DNA of 64,000 nucleotides from Casimicrobiaceae bacterium (GCA_025056355.1 JANWWI010000005.1:29354-93353), one strand, 5' to 3'. Shown: positions 45,833 to 55,440, counted from the stretch's first letter. Numbers and translations are program-made. Notes: generated by a model from the sequence alone, not told the origin.

Positions 45833-47047
45833 CTAGATGCGGATCGCCTGCGCCGGGTCAAGCCGCGCGGCCCGCAGGGCCGGCGCCACCGCCGCAAGCG
45901 TGCCTCCGAGTGTGGCCACCACACAAGCGGCAACGAGCAGCTGCGGCTCGAGCGGCACACTGAAAAGCGGCTGCCCGGAGGTGGTGCGCACGAAAAGCGT
46001 AAAGCCCTGCACGAGTAGCCAAGCGAGCAGGCTGCCAAGCGCCGAGCCGACGAGGCCGACAATGGCCCCTTGCAGCAGAAAAACGCGCAGCATCTGCCCG
46101 CGCGAGGCGCCGATCGCGCGCAGGATGCCGATCTCCTTGCGCTTTTGCACCACACTGACCACAAGCACGCTCGCAATGCCCAGAATGACCACGATCGAGA
46201 CGAAGACCCGGATCATGATCGTGCTTACGCGCTGGGCCTGCAGTGCGTTCAGGAGCTGGCTGTTGGTGGTCATCCAGCTTTCCACCTGCACCGGCCCGAG
46301 GCCCTGCAGACGCGCCGCCACCCGGTCGGCTTCGAAAATGTCGCGGATCCGCACATCGATGTTGGTGACGCTGCCTGGAATGCCAAGCAGATTCTGCGCG
46401 GTACGCATCGGCATATAGAGCGCGCGGCGGTTCAAGTCGCGGCTGCCCAGGTCGATCACGCCGACGATCAGGAACTGATCCGAGGCGGCGCTTGTAAGCA
46501 CCCGCAGCCGGTCGCCAACATCCACGCCAAGTTCACGACCGAGCTCCTGGCCGATCATGATTTCGCCGGGGGCAAGCCGAAACTGCCCACGCACGAGCTT
46601 TTCCGAGAGTTCCACGATGCGGTTGTAGAGGTCAAGCTCCACACCAAAGAGCACGATTGCGCGGCTTGCCTCACCGCGCACCGCAATGGCCGACCCCGAG
46701 GCCATCGGCGAGACCGCTACCACCATCGGGTCGGCCGCAAGGGCCGGAATAAGCGGTGGCCAGTTTTCAATCGCCCGCACGCGCTGCGCGCGCGGCTGCA
46801 GTGTGACCAGGTCGCGCTCGAGGCCAAGCGGCGCAAGCGTATCCTCCGCCGGTTTGACGACGATGTGAGCGGTCGCCCCGAGCGTGCGGCGAATCGTGTT
46901 GCCTTGCAGGCCCTCGATCAGCGCTGAGATGTAGACCACCACCGCCACACCGACCATGACCCCGGCGATGATCAAGAGCGACTGAAAGCGCCCCTCGCGC
47001 AGAAAGCGCAGGGCCACGACGATCTCGAACGGCAACGAAAGCTTCAT
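45833..47047 (-). CDS. FtsX/MacB-type ABC transporter permease
   Basis: A 404-residue permease from the ATG at 47047. One N-terminal helix ([20 protein letters not shown]) is followed by a large periplasmic domain (residues about 45-270, [20 protein letters not shown]) and three C-terminal helices ([60 protein letters not shown]). [20 protein letters not shown] is the conserved coupling segment of LolE/MacB proteins. With the adaptor and ATPase it forms a tripartite-type exporter that does not transport through its membrane domain but moves periplasmic substrates. Substrate unknown. Confidence 0.92.
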   Translation of the reverse strand: MKLSLPFEIVVALRFLREGRFQSLLIIAGVMVGVAVVVYISALIEGLQGNTIRRTLGATAHIVVKPAEDTLAPLGLERDLVTLQPRAQRVRAIENWPPLIPALAADPMVVAVSPMASGSAIAVRGEASRAIVLFGVELDLYNRIVELSEKLVRGQFRLAPGEIMIGQELGRELGVDVGDRLRVLTSAASDQFLIVGVIDLGSRDLNRRALYMPMRTAQNLLGIPGSVTNIDVRIRDIFEADRVAARLQGLGPVQVESWMTTNSQLLNALQAQRVSTIMIRVFVSIVVILGIASVLVVSVVQKRKEIGILRAIGASRGQMLRVFLLQGAIVGLVGSALGSLLAWLLVQGFTLFVRTTSGQPLFSVPLEPQLLVAACVVATLGGTLAAVAPALRAARLDPAQAIRI

Positions 47048-47060
47048 CGCGGGCGGCTCG

Positions 47061-48308
47061 TTATGGCCGTTTGACGGCGGCGCTTGCCGGCAAAGCCTCC
47101 CGCGGTCGCACCCGCGCTCCGGGGGCGACCGCAGCCTCAAGGATGACCGGCTCGCCCGCGCGCACGCCTTCGAGGATTTCGACCCATTGCGCGGTGCGTA
47201 GGCCAGTGCGCACTGGTCGCTCGACTGCCCGCCCCTCTTCGAGCACGAGCACCCGCGGCCCCTCGCCGCCCGCTTCGCGTAGCGCCCGTACAGGCACCAC
47301 GATCGCTTGCGGTTTTTCACCCGCAACCACTTCGACCGAAACGGTCATGGCCTCGCGCAGGTAGGCCGGCGGCTCAGGCACTTCGAGCCAGACTTCAATC
47401 GTGCCACGCTGCGGATCGGCCGCGGCCGCCACCAGTTGCACACGGGCGCGAAAGCGCTCGTTGGGGAAGGCATCACTGGCCGCCGTGGCCTCGATCCCCT
47501 CGCGGACGAGCGCGAGGTTCTTCTCATCGATCTGCGCGATGAGCCTCGTAGGCCCGTCGGCCGCGAGCGTCATGAGTCGTCGCCCGGGCTGCACGACCTC
47601 GCCCACTTCCACCGCGCGCGCAACCCCTCGCCCATCCACGGGCGAGAGGATGCGCGTTTGCGCAAGCCGCGATTCGGCCAGCGCAAGCGCGGCACGGGCT
47701 TCTTCAACCCGCGCGGCCAGCGCCGCCGCCTCGGGACCGCGCTCGGCCTGTGCCGCGGCTTGAATCGCGGCCTGCCGTTCGGTCGCCTCCGCCACGGCCA
47801 GCGCGCGCTCGGCCTCCTGCACCCGGGCGGCACCGATGAAGCCGCGTGCCTCGAGCGAGCGCAGGCGTTCCAGTTCCGCACGCGCAAAAGCCACATTGGC
47901 CCGCGCCTGTGCCAGCCCCTGCTCGGCCGCTGGCGCTTGCACGCTGCCTTGCGCCCGCAGGCGGGTCTGCGCAGCCGCCAGTTGCGCACGCGCTTGAGCG
48001 ACTTGCGCTTGCAGATCCCGCGCATCGAGCCGGATGAGCGTCTGGCCGCGGCGCACCCGATCGGCTTCCCGCGCTTCGACCGCTTCCACGCGTGCAGTCA
48101 GTGTCGAGGCCACCTCGACCCGCGCCGGTGCAGCAACCCGGGCGGAAAACACAAGCGTCTGCCGAAGCGGTTCACTGCGGGCCGCTTCGACGGCCACCTC
48201 GGTACCGCGCCAGCGGAAATACACGGCCGCCCCAATGATCAGCAAAAGTGTGAGCCACACGGGCCACCAGCGCCCGAGACGGCGCATGAGCATGGAGAGT
48301 TTCGACAT
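47061..48308 (-). CDS. HlyD/MacA-type periplasmic adaptor (membrane fusion) protein
   Basis: A 415-residue protein with one N-terminal anchor (WWPVWLTLLLIIGAAVYFRW), a biotinyl-lipoyl-like domain split by a long alpha-hairpin of alternating Ala/Glu/Arg heptads (residues about 95-215), and beta-barrel segments (RILSPVDGRGVARAVEVGEV; PGRRLMTLAADGPTRLIAQI). MacA-like adaptors couple FtsX-type permeases to TolC channels. First gene of the operon, 13 bp before the permease gene. Confidence 0.92.
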   Translation of the reverse strand: MSKLSMLMRRLGRWWPVWLTLLLIIGAAVYFRWRGTEVAVEAARSEPLRQTLVFSARVAAPARVEVASTLTARVEAVEAREADRVRRGQTLIRLDARDLQAQVAQARAQLAAAQTRLRAQGSVQAPAAEQGLAQARANVAFARAELERLRSLEARGFIGAARVQEAERALAVAEATERQAAIQAAAQAERGPEAAALAARVEEARAALALAESRLAQTRILSPVDGRGVARAVEVGEVVQPGRRLMTLAADGPTRLIAQIDEKNLALVREGIEATAASDAFPNERFRARVQLVAAAADPQRGTIEVWLEVPEPPAYLREAMTVSVEVVAGEKPQAIVVPVRALREAGGEGPRVLVLEEGRAVERPVRTGLRTAQWVEILEGVRAGEPVILEAAVAPGARVRPREALPASAAVKRP

Positions 48309-48344
48309 GGAGGTAGAAAAAACCGTGCACCGCGCGGCGCTCGA

Positions 48345-49250
48345 TCAGCCCGGAAACAAGCCGGTGGACAGGTAGCGATCACCGCGGTCACAGACGATGA
48401 AGACCACGGTGGCGCCCTCAAGTTCGCGAGCGACCTTGAGCGCGATGTGACAGGCACCGCCGGCACTCACCCCGCAGAAGATCCCCTCCTCAACCGCCAG
48501 GCGCCGCGCCATCGCCTCGGCATCGGCTTGCGAAACCTCGACCACGCGGTCGATGCGCGCATTTTTCGAGATCGCGGGCTTGTACGCCTCAGGCCACTTG
48601 CGGATGCCCGGGATGCTTGAGCCCTCGCTCGGTTGGGCACCGATGATGACGATCTCGGGGTTTTGCTCTTTGAGGTAATTCGACACGCCGGTGATCGTGC
48701 CGGTGGTACCCATGGCGCTCACAAAGTGAGTCACCCGCCCTTGGGTCTGCCGCCAGATCTCGGGGCCGGTGCCGCGATAGTGGGCAAGCGGATTGTCCGG
48801 GTTGGCGAATTGATCCAGCACGCGGCCTTTACCCTCGCGCTCCATCTGGGCGGCCAAATCGCGTGCACCTTCCATGCCGGCCTCTTTGGAGACAAGCACA
48901 AGCTCCGCCCCAAAGGCGCGCATCGCCTGCCGTCGCTCCAGCGACTGGTTTTCCGGCATCACAAGCACCATGCGATAGCCACGCATGGCAGCCACCATCG
49001 CCAGGGCAATGCCGGTGTTGCCGCTGGTGGCTTCGATGAGCGTGTCGCCGGGCTTGATTTCGCCGCGACGCTCAGCCTCAACGATCATCGAGTAAGCCGG
49101 CCGATCTTTGACGCTGCCGGCCGGGTTGTTGCCTTCGAGTTTGCCGAGCACCACAGTGCTTTCAGGAACGCCGAAAGCCGCCGGCAGCCGCTTCAAGCGC
49201 ACAAGCGGCGTGTTGCCGATCGTCGATTCAATCGTGGGCCAGTCAAGCAT
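48345..49250 (-). CDS. cysM: cysteine synthase B (O-acetylserine sulfhydrylase)
   Basis: A 301-residue fold-type II PLP enzyme. TIGNTPLVRLKRLP at the start, the PLP Lys in NNPAGSVKDRPAYSMI, the substrate loop TSGNTGIALAMVAA, the phosphate loop SAMGTTGTITGVSNYL, and C-terminal GIFCGVSAGGACHIALKVAR. The EGNNPAGSVKDRPAY form and length favour CysM over CysK. It makes cysteine or S-sulfocysteine from O-acetylserine and sulfide or thiosulfate. Separate from the ABC operon by 36 bp and 15 bp from the amidase gene. Confidence 0.93.
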   Translation of the reverse strand: MLDWPTIESTIGNTPLVRLKRLPAAFGVPESTVVLGKLEGNNPAGSVKDRPAYSMIVEAERRGEIKPGDTLIEATSGNTGIALAMVAAMRGYRMVLVMPENQSLERRQAMRAFGAELVLVSKEAGMEGARDLAAQMEREGKGRVLDQFANPDNPLAHYRGTGPEIWRQTQGRVTHFVSAMGTTGTITGVSNYLKEQNPEIVIIGAQPSEGSSIPGIRKWPEAYKPAISKNARIDRVVEVSQADAEAMARRLAVEEGIFCGVSAGGACHIALKVARELEGATVVFIVCDRGDRYLSTGLFPG

Positions 49251-49265
49251 GCCTTGCCATCCTCC

Positions 49266-50699
49266 TCAACCCAAATGGGTAAGCGGCCACGGGCGCTGCG
49301 GCGGGCGAATCTGCTCGATCACGCGGCACAGTTGCAGCACACCCAGGTCATCGAAGCGCCGTCCGGCCACCTGCACGCCGATCGGCAGCGGCGCGTGCTC
49401 GGCACTTGTTGCATAACTCCAGTTGATGCTCGCCGCCGGCTGCTCCGAGAGGTTGTAGGGTGCTGTGAATTCGATGTGTTCGAGCGCGTGCGTCGGATCG
49501 TCGCTGGGACAGCATTGCTCGGCCCCGAAAGCGAGCACGCGGCATACGGGCGAAAGCACGAAGTCAAACGCGTGCGTGGCCTGCACGGTACGTTCGCGCA
49601 AGGCGTACATGCGGTTCAAAAAACCGATCAGATCCTCACCGGTGAAGCGTGGAGCGCGATAGCTCACCCATTGGACAATGAAAGGCAGGATCCGCTCGCG
49701 CTGCGCCTGGGGCATGGCAAAGATTTCAGCGTGGCTGCGTGCCTCGAAAAACGCGCCGACCGCATCCAGATCCGCCGCGTTCACAAACGGCTCAATCGGC
49801 ACCACGTCGGCGCCGAGCCGCTCGAGCGCCTGGGCACAAGACTCCACCGCCGTGACGATCTCGGCGTCGATTCCAGAGGCATAGACCGAGCGCGTCAGCA
49901 CGGCGATGCGCTTGCCCTTCACCTCGAAGCGTTCGAGCGCCGCCGCGTAATCGGTCTGATCGGGCGGCAGGTTCATGAAATCGCGATGCGTCGGATCGGG
50001 CCGCGCAATCACGTTCATGAGCAGGGCTGCATCGCGCACGGTACGGGTCATCGGACCAGCCACCCGGCCCATGTACGGCGGGTTGATCGGCACACGCCCA
50101 AGCGAGGGTTTGAGCCCGAAGATGCCGCAGAAATGCGCCGGCAGGCGAATCGAACCACCGATATCGGTGCCGATGTGCAGCGGTCCATACCCGGCCGCAC
50201 AAGCCGCTGCAGCGCCCGAGCTCGATCCGCCCGGGTTGCGATCGAGACGCCAGGGGTTTCTCGTCGTGCCGTGCAGACTCGAGCGACCTGAGGTGAGCAT
50301 GCCAAAGTCCGGCATGGTCGTCTTGGCCACAACGATGGCGCCGGCCTCCACGAGCCGATCCACAAGCGGCGCGTTTTCGGTCTTGGGCGTGAGCGGGTTG
50401 GCGGCGGTGCCAATCGGCGAAGGATCGCCTCTTGTGTAGACGTTTTCCTTCACGGTCACGGGCACACCATCGAGCGGCGAACGGCGCGCCTTGCCGCCTT
50501 CGCGCGCCTGAAGCCGCGCGCGTGACTCCTGTGCGAGTGCAAGTGCGTCGAAATCCTTACGCAGGTAGATCGCGTTGAGGTGCGGCTCGCACGCATCCAT
50601 GCGCCGCGCCACCGATTCCACGACGTGCACGGGATCGATCAGACCCGCCGCATACTGCCGCTCAAGATCCGCCGCAGTGAGCCAACACAGGCGCTCCAT
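49266..50699 (-). CDS. amidase signature family protein
   Basis: A 477-residue amidase. The catalytic Ser-cisSer-Lys triad is visible: Lys in GVPVTVKENVYTRG, cis-Ser/Ser in DRNPGGSSSGAAAACAAG and GTDIGGSIRLPAHFCGI. FGLKPSLGRVP and ASINWSYATS-like C-terminal segments also fit. The family hydrolyses amides or transamidates; GatA itself is unlikely because gatB and gatC are absent and the substrate loop differs. Cytoplasmic. It may be co-transcribed with cysM downstream. Confidence 0.9.
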   Translation of the reverse strand: MERLCWLTAADLERQYAAGLIDPVHVVESVARRMDACEPHLNAIYLRKDFDALALAQESRARLQAREGGKARRSPLDGVPVTVKENVYTRGDPSPIGTAANPLTPKTENAPLVDRLVEAGAIVVAKTTMPDFGMLTSGRSSLHGTTRNPWRLDRNPGGSSSGAAAACAAGYGPLHIGTDIGGSIRLPAHFCGIFGLKPSLGRVPINPPYMGRVAGPMTRTVRDAALLMNVIARPDPTHRDFMNLPPDQTDYAAALERFEVKGKRIAVLTRSVYASGIDAEIVTAVESCAQALERLGADVVPIEPFVNAADLDAVGAFFEARSHAEIFAMPQAQRERILPFIVQWVSYRAPRFTGEDLIGFLNRMYALRERTVQATHAFDFVLSPVCRVLAFGAEQCCPSDDPTHALEHIEFTAPYNLSEQPAASINWSYATSAEHAPLPIGVQVAGRRFDDLGVLQLCRVIEQIRPPQRPWPLTHLG

Positions 50700-50810
50700 G
50701 TTTGTTCACAGCCATCGCGCGTTTTTGGACCAGCGAGTTTAGATGCCCTGCGAAGCAAACAGCAAAAAGCGCAAGGACAGGCATGCGGTTTGGAGCGCCG
50801 TGGCGACATA

Positions 50811-50835
50811 AAAAAAGCCGGGGTTTTGCCCCGGC
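50811..50835 (-). terminator. Rho-independent terminator on the reverse strand
   Basis: On the reverse strand GCCGGGG, loop CAAAA, CCCCGGC is followed by six T. It is 112 bp upstream of the amidase start and must end a transcript that begins between here and the acuI-like gene. Confidence 0.88.
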
Positions 50836-50930
50836 CTCAAATTGCTGTTGATTCTAACGATGCCAATACAGCCCTCCGGGCACGCCCACACGGTGACGCC
50901 GCACTGCGTACACGAAAAACTGCATTGACG
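50811..50930 (-). ncRNA. candidate small RNA or short leader transcript
   Basis: On the reverse strand a perfect TATAAT (50942-50937) is followed after about 110-120 nt by the strong terminator at 50811. No normal-length gene lies between. A 23-codon ORF beginning MQFFVYAVRRHRVG is possible inside, without a clear ribosome site. The segment therefore looks like an independent small RNA or an attenuated leader of the amidase gene. The -35 is weak and I do not recognise an Rfam family. Confidence 0.38.
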
Positions 50931-51063
50931 CGATCGATTATAGCCAGGGGGTTTTCCCCGTTTCGCGCGCCACCGGGCGTACACACGAGAGGTCTCGCCG
51001 AAAATGTTGCAGGGCTCGCACAAAGGCGTCGCCGATTTGAGACAACGTTTTCGAATGCCGGCT

Positions 51064-52053
51064 TTACCTCAAACGCACGACCGTACGACCCGTGATGCGA
51101 CCTTCGATCAGAACCGGAAACGCCTCTGGCAAGGACAAAAAATCGATGCACCGACACGTTTCTTCCATCGTCGGGCATCGCCACTCCGCTGCAAGCCGCT
51201 GCCAGAGCCGGCGCCGCTCTTCGAGCGGGCACTGAACACTATCGATCCCGATGAGCGTGACACCGCGCAAGATAAACGGCATCACGGTGGTTTTGAGCTC
51301 CGCACCTTGCGCAAGGCCCACCGCGGCGATCACGCCGCGATAGCGCATCACACGGGTGAGCCAGGCCAGGGTCGCCCCGCCCAAGTTGTCGATCGCACCG
51401 GCATAGGTCTCCGGGCCAAGGGGCTTTTCGGTCATTTCGAACTGACCGCGCACCAGCATCTCGCGCGCACCGAGCGCGCGAAGCACGGGCTCGGCCTGCG
51501 CCTTGCCGGTCAGCGCAACCACGTGATAGCCACGCTTGGCGAGGATTTCAATGGCCACCATCCCAACACCGCCGGTTGCGCCGCTCACCAGCACCGGACC
51601 CTGCTCGGGGGTGAGCCCCGCGCGCTCGAGCCGATCGACCGCAAGGGCGGCGGTAAAGCCCGCGGTGCCGTAGCGCATGGCCGCCTCGGTAGTGAAACCT
51701 TGCGGCAGCGGCACGACCCATGCCGCCGGTACCCGCGCCTTCTGCGCATAGCCGCCGTGATGCGTGACCCCCAAGCCATAGCCGTGCACGAGCACGCAAT
51801 CCCCAGGACGAAACTCGGGCGACTGCGATGACTCCACCACGCCGGCCAAATCGATCCCGCCGATGCACGGAAACCGGCGAATGATGCGACCGGCCCCGGT
51901 TGCCGAAAGCGCATCCTTGTAGTTGACGGTCGAATACTCGACACGAATCACCACTTCGCCCGGATCGAGCTGATCGAGCGTGAACTCCACAAACGCGCTT
52001 TCGACGCCGCCGTCTTTTTGCGAAGTCAGATAGGCCTTGAAGGTCTCTTCCAT
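51064..52053 (-). CDS. acuI: acrylyl-CoA reductase-type zinc-free alcohol dehydrogenase (AcuI/YhdH family)
   Basis: A 329-residue medium-chain dehydrogenase from the ATG at 52053 (MEETFKAYLTSQKDGGVESA). FTLDQLDPGEVVIRVEYSTV NYKD is typical of AcuI/YhdH; SATGAGRIIRRFPCIGGIDL and VHGYGLGVTHHGGYAQKARV follow; the NADPH fold has VLVSGATGGVGMVAIEILAK. Catalytic zinc ligands are absent, as in the family. It reduces acrylyl-CoA to propionyl-CoA with NADPH, a detoxification step. It starts 23 bp after the stop of selD on the same strand. Confidence 0.88.
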   Translation of the reverse strand: MEETFKAYLTSQKDGGVESAFVEFTLDQLDPGEVVIRVEYSTVNYKDALSATGAGRIIRRFPCIGGIDLAGVVESSQSPEFRPGDCVLVHGYGLGVTHHGGYAQKARVPAAWVVPLPQGFTTEAAMRYGTAGFTAALAVDRLERAGLTPEQGPVLVSGATGGVGMVAIEILAKRGYHVVALTGKAQAEPVLRALGAREMLVRGQFEMTEKPLGPETYAGAIDNLGGATLAWLTRVMRYRGVIAAVGLAQGAELKTTVMPFILRGVTLIGIDSVQCPLEERRRLWQRLAAEWRCPTMEETCRCIDFLSLPEAFPVLIEGRITGRTVVRLR

Positions 52054-52075
52054 CGACCGCCTCCGCCGATCCCGC

Positions 52076-53137
52076 TCAAACCACCACAAGACGCGCCGGC
52101 CCGGCCTGCATCCGTCCGATCACCGTGGCCTGCGCAAAGCCCTCGGCGGCAAAGATCGAGCGCACCTCATCCACGGCCTCCGGGGCACAAGCCACCAGCA
52201 GGCCGCCGCTTGTTTGTGGGTCGGTCAGCAGCGCGCGCTCAAGCGCCGGGAAGCCCTCGGGCAGGACGACCTCGTGCCCGTAGCCGGCCCAATTTCGGTT
52301 TGAGGCGCCGGTGATGAAACCCTCGCTTGCAAGCCGCCGCACCTCCGGCAGCACCGGGACACGCGACCACTCGATGAGCGCCTCAAGGCCTGCACCGCGC
52401 GCCATCTCAAGCGTATGCCCGGCCAGGCCAAAGCCGGTGACATCGGTCAGTGCATGGACCCCGGGCACCGTCGCCAGCCGCGCCCCGGGGGTGTTGAGCC
52501 TCGTGGTCGTCTCGATCATCGCGCGATAGAGCGCCTCGGGCAAGGCGCCTTTTTTGAGCGCTGCCGAGTAGATGCCCACACCGAGCGGCTTGCCGAGGAT
52601 CAACACATCGCCGGGGCATGCATCCGCGTTTCGCTTGATCTGGCTCGGATGGGCAAGCCCCATCACCATGAGCCCATAGATCGGCTCCACCGAATCGATC
52701 GTGTGGCCGCCGGCAATCGGAATGCCGGCAGCCGTGGCCACACTTTGGCCGCCCTGGATGATGCGGCCGATCGTTTCGACTGAGAGCGTGTTGATCGGCA
52801 TGGCCACAAGCGCCAAGGCCATGATCGGCCGACCACCCATCGCGTAGACATCGCTGATTGCATTGGTGGCCGCAATGCGCCCGAAATCGAACGGATCATC
52901 CACGATCGGCATGAAAAAGTCGGTCGTGGCAATGAGCGCTTGCTCGTCGTTGAGACGATAAACCGCCGCATCGTCCGAGGTCTCGATGCCCACCATGAGC
53001 TCTGGCGGCAGGAGCCCCGTGCTGTTCTTGAGGATCTCCGAGAGCACCCCCGGCGCGATCTTGCAGCCGCAGCCGCCGCCGTGGGAGAGCGAGGTCAGTT
53101 TGGGTTCGGTGGCAGTTGGAAGGGTCGGAGCATTCAT
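52076..53137 (-). CDS. selD: selenide, water dikinase (selenophosphate synthase; SenC role)
   Basis: A 353-residue SelD. The N-terminal catalytic loop is HGGGCGCKIAPGVLSEIL with Cys23 and Lys26 (Cys, not selenocysteine, at the key position). VGIETSDDAAVYRLN and ATTDFFMPIVDDPFDFGRIA carry the metal-binding Asp residues; GGRPIMALALVAMPI and the C-terminal LTDPQTSGGLLVACAPEA are family blocks. It makes selenophosphate from selenide and ATP. It is followed upstream on the same strand by senB (40 bp), so it is the SenC of a selenoneine cluster; it may also serve tRNA or selenoprotein pathways, whose genes are not in this window. Confidence 0.95.
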   Translation of the reverse strand: MNAPTLPTATEPKLTSLSHGGGCGCKIAPGVLSEILKNSTGLLPPELMVGIETSDDAAVYRLNDEQALIATTDFFMPIVDDPFDFGRIAATNAISDVYAMGGRPIMALALVAMPINTLSVETIGRIIQGGQSVATAAGIPIAGGHTIDSVEPIYGLMVMGLAHPSQIKRNADACPGDVLILGKPLGVGIYSAALKKGALPEALYRAMIETTTRLNTPGARLATVPGVHALTDVTGFGLAGHTLEMARGAGLEALIEWSRVPVLPEVRRLASEGFITGASNRNWAGYGHEVVLPEGFPALERALLTDPQTSGGLLVACAPEAVDEVRSIFAAEGFAQATVIGRMQAGPARLVVV

Positions 53138-53177
53138 GATCGGGAATCAAACAGGCTGCGCACGAGCTTCGATTGTC

Positions 53178-54143
53178 TCAGCCTGCGGCCAGGACCGCTG
53201 CCACCAGGTCGCGCAGCGCGCGCGCCTCGCGTTCAGGGTCAAAGAGCGGTCGCCGCCGCTCGCACTGCCGCTCAAGCCGCGCGAGAAACGCCGGGTCGGT
53301 CTCGGCCCGATACATCAGACGCGCGCAGTCTTCGGCATCGCCGAGCGTGAAATAGCCCGCGTAGTCCTCGCCGAGCATGCCGATGTTGCCGCTTACCCGG
53401 CTTGCAATGACAGGCACCCCGGAGGTGATCGCCTCAATGATCACATGCGCGCCACCTTCCATGCGGCTTGCCAGCACCATGAGGTGAGCGCGTTTCAAGC
53501 GCTGCCGCGCGCGTGCATGCGGCAGCATCCCGAGCCAGCGCAAGCGCGGCTCCTCGCGCGCCACGATTTCCATCAAGCGTGCACACTCCTCGTCCATCGC
53601 GCGGCCGATTTGGGTGAGCTGGATGCGGCTCGCCGCTGGCAGAAATCGAAGCGCGGTGATCGGCGTGAAGGGATCTTTCTCAGGCCGCAGATGCCCGATC
53701 TGAACGACGTCGAAGCGCGTGCGATAGCGCGGCCCGGGTGTGATCGAGGGGGCCGACTGGTAGATCACGCTCGCCCGCGCCCGCCACATCGGTTTGAGCT
53801 CGGCCAGCGCAGCAGGTTGAAGCACAATCAGACGATCGGCCAAATCGAGGGAGTGCGCCGCCATCTCGTCGATGTGAATATCGCGGTAGACATCGGTGCC
53901 TGTCAGTGCCAGGATGAGGCCGCCCGACGGCCGCCGACTGCGAAAGCGCCGAATCGCCGCAGCGCTTCGCCGCGCATGCAGCGCAATGAGCAGATCGATC
54001 GCCGGCGGCACTTCGTCGTTCGGCCCGTGGAGGCTGACCGCATAATCGCGCACGAGCATCCGACGCCATCGGATCGCCGTGCGCCAGTTTCCGGCGTTTG
54101 CCTGCGGCAAACCGGGCGTGACGATGGCAAGCCTTGCTTTCAT
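53178..54143 (-). CDS. senB: selenosugar synthase SenB (TIGR04348-type glycosyltransferase)
   Basis: A 321-residue GT-B glycosyltransferase-like protein. The N-terminus IVTPGLPQANAGNWRTAIRW is the marker of the TIGR04348 group. LIALHARRSAAAIRRFR, LALTGTDVYRDI, VVQIGHLRPEKDPFTPITAL and ASRMEGGAHVIIEAITSGVP VIASRVSGNIG follow, the last being the nucleotide-sugar site. In the selenoneine pathway described in Variovorax, SenB joins selenophosphate and a UDP-N-acetylhexosamine to give a 1-seleno-sugar. Context is decisive: selD lies just downstream and senA is divergent with overlapping start codons. Confidence 0.93.
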   Translation of the reverse strand: MKARLAIVTPGLPQANAGNWRTAIRWRRMLVRDYAVSLHGPNDEVPPAIDLLIALHARRSAAAIRRFRSRRPSGGLILALTGTDVYRDIHIDEMAAHSLDLADRLIVLQPAALAELKPMWRARASVIYQSAPSITPGPRYRTRFDVVQIGHLRPEKDPFTPITALRFLPAASRIQLTQIGRAMDEECARLMEIVAREEPRLRWLGMLPHARARQRLKRAHLMVLASRMEGGAHVIIEAITSGVPVIASRVSGNIGMLGEDYAGYFTLGDAEDCARLMYRAETDPAFLARLERQCERRRPLFDPEREARALRDLVAAVLAAG

Positions 54144-55311
54144 GAGCAGACTATCGCATGAATCCGCCGCTCGACGCTGGGACGAGCCGGGTCGCGCAGC
54201 ACGCAGCTATGGTCGTGCCGCTTTGCGCGCGGCACTTGAGCGAACGCGCAGGCAGTTTCGCGACTTCATTGCCGCGCTCGATCGCAGTCAATTCTGGCCA
54301 CCGTATTCAACCGGCATCAATCCCCCGCTCTGGGAGGTCGCGCATGCCGCCTGGTTTGGCGAATGGTTTTGCCTACGCGATCAAGGGCGGCATGCGCGCC
54401 CCTCGCGCTGGCCGGGCGCAGACGATTGGCTCGACTCTCGCCGCATCGCCCACCGCGCGCGCTGGCAGCTGCCCGAGCTCACGCGCGAGCGACTGCTCGA
54501 CTACCTCGCGGTCACGCTCGAGGACCTGCTCGCCGGGCTCGCTTCGGCGGAAGAGTCCGATCCGGGGCTCGAGCCTTTCCGCTGGACGCTCTACCACGAT
54601 CTCATGCACCTCGAAGCGCTGGCCTGGCTCGCACAGACCCTGGCCTGGCCTGCCCCGCCGTGGGTGCGCAGTGACCCGCCGCCGCAAGCGGCCGCCGGCA
54701 GGCTGGCAACTCACGCCCGCCTGAGCCTCCCACCGATGCCCGGATTTGTATTCGACAATGAATTGCATGCCCACTGTGAAGTGCCCGAAGCGGTCGAATT
54801 GAGCCCGCTTGTGCGCTTCGATGACTTTGCTCGCTGGGTCGAGGCAGGCGGCTACGCACAAGCAACCGGCAGGCCGCACCCCCCGTATTGGCGTCGCGGA
54901 CCGCGCGGGCGCTGGCAGCACCGCCGCTTCGATTCCTGGCTGCCCTGTGACAGCGACGAGCCGGTGGTTCACATCGAGGCCCTGGCCGCCGAAGTTTTCG
55001 CACGCGAGCACGGCGCACGGCTTCCGACGGAAGAGGAGCTGACCGCCGCGTGGGTGCTGCAACCGGATGCCTGCCCTCAGGATGTGGGTTGGGTGTGGGA
55101 GTGGACGGCCACGACCTTTGCGCCTTATCCCGGTTTTTCGCCCGGACTCTATCGCGAATACTCAGCGCCGTGGTTCGACGGCCAGCATCGAGTGCTCAAG
55201 GGAGGCAGCTACGCCACACCGCTTGAGCTCCATCATGCGCGCTTCCGGAATTTCTTTCGCCCCGAGCGCTACGACGTGTTCGCCGGCTTTCGCCTTGCTG
55301 TGCCCGTCTGA
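54142..55311 (+). CDS. senA: selenoneine synthase SenA (EgtB homologue)
   Basis: A 389-residue EgtB-like sulfoxide-synthase-type enzyme. The DinB-like N-terminal half has the iron triad: His68 in WEVAHAAWFGEWF and His152/His156 in YHDLMHLEALAWL (HxxxHxE). The C-terminal half is a formylglycine-generating-enzyme-like fold (RLPTEEELTAAWVLQ; VWEWTATTFAPYPGF; VLKGGSYATPLELHHARFRN FFRPE). In the Variovorax pathway SenA oxidatively couples hercynine with the selenosugar, leading to selenoneine. The ATG at 54142 overlaps the senB start. An ergothioneine EgtB is the alternative, but adjacency to senB and selD and lack of egtC or egtE favour SenA. Confidence 0.92.
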   Translation: MSRLSHESAARRWDEPGRAARSYGRAALRAALERTRRQFRDFIAALDRSQFWPPYSTGINPPLWEVAHAAWFGEWFCLRDQGRHARPSRWPGADDWLDSRRIAHRARWQLPELTRERLLDYLAVTLEDLLAGLASAEESDPGLEPFRWTLYHDLMHLEALAWLAQTLAWPAPPWVRSDPPPQAAAGRLATHARLSLPPMPGFVFDNELHAHCEVPEAVELSPLVRFDDFARWVEAGGYAQATGRPHPPYWRRGPRGRWQHRRFDSWLPCDSDEPVVHIEALAAEVFAREHGARLPTEEELTAAWVLQPDACPQDVGWVWEWTATTFAPYPGFSPGLYREYSAPWFDGQHRVLKGGSYATPLELHHARFRNFFRPERYDVFAGFRLAVPV

Positions 55312-55440
55312 AAGCGGCTGCCCGCTCGCCCGCCACGGTGGCCACGCAAAAAGCATCCGTCCGGTCGCATCGCAGTCGACCGGCGCACGCGGGCGCAGCA
55401 AACTATGCGCCCTTGGCATCCGACCACGGCCGCTGCCGCG

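Noticed and set aside
47307..50291. Long forward-strand ORFs opposite the adaptor, cysM and amidase genes
   Set aside because: Shadows of well-supported reverse-strand genes; compositions are His/Arg-rich without motifs.
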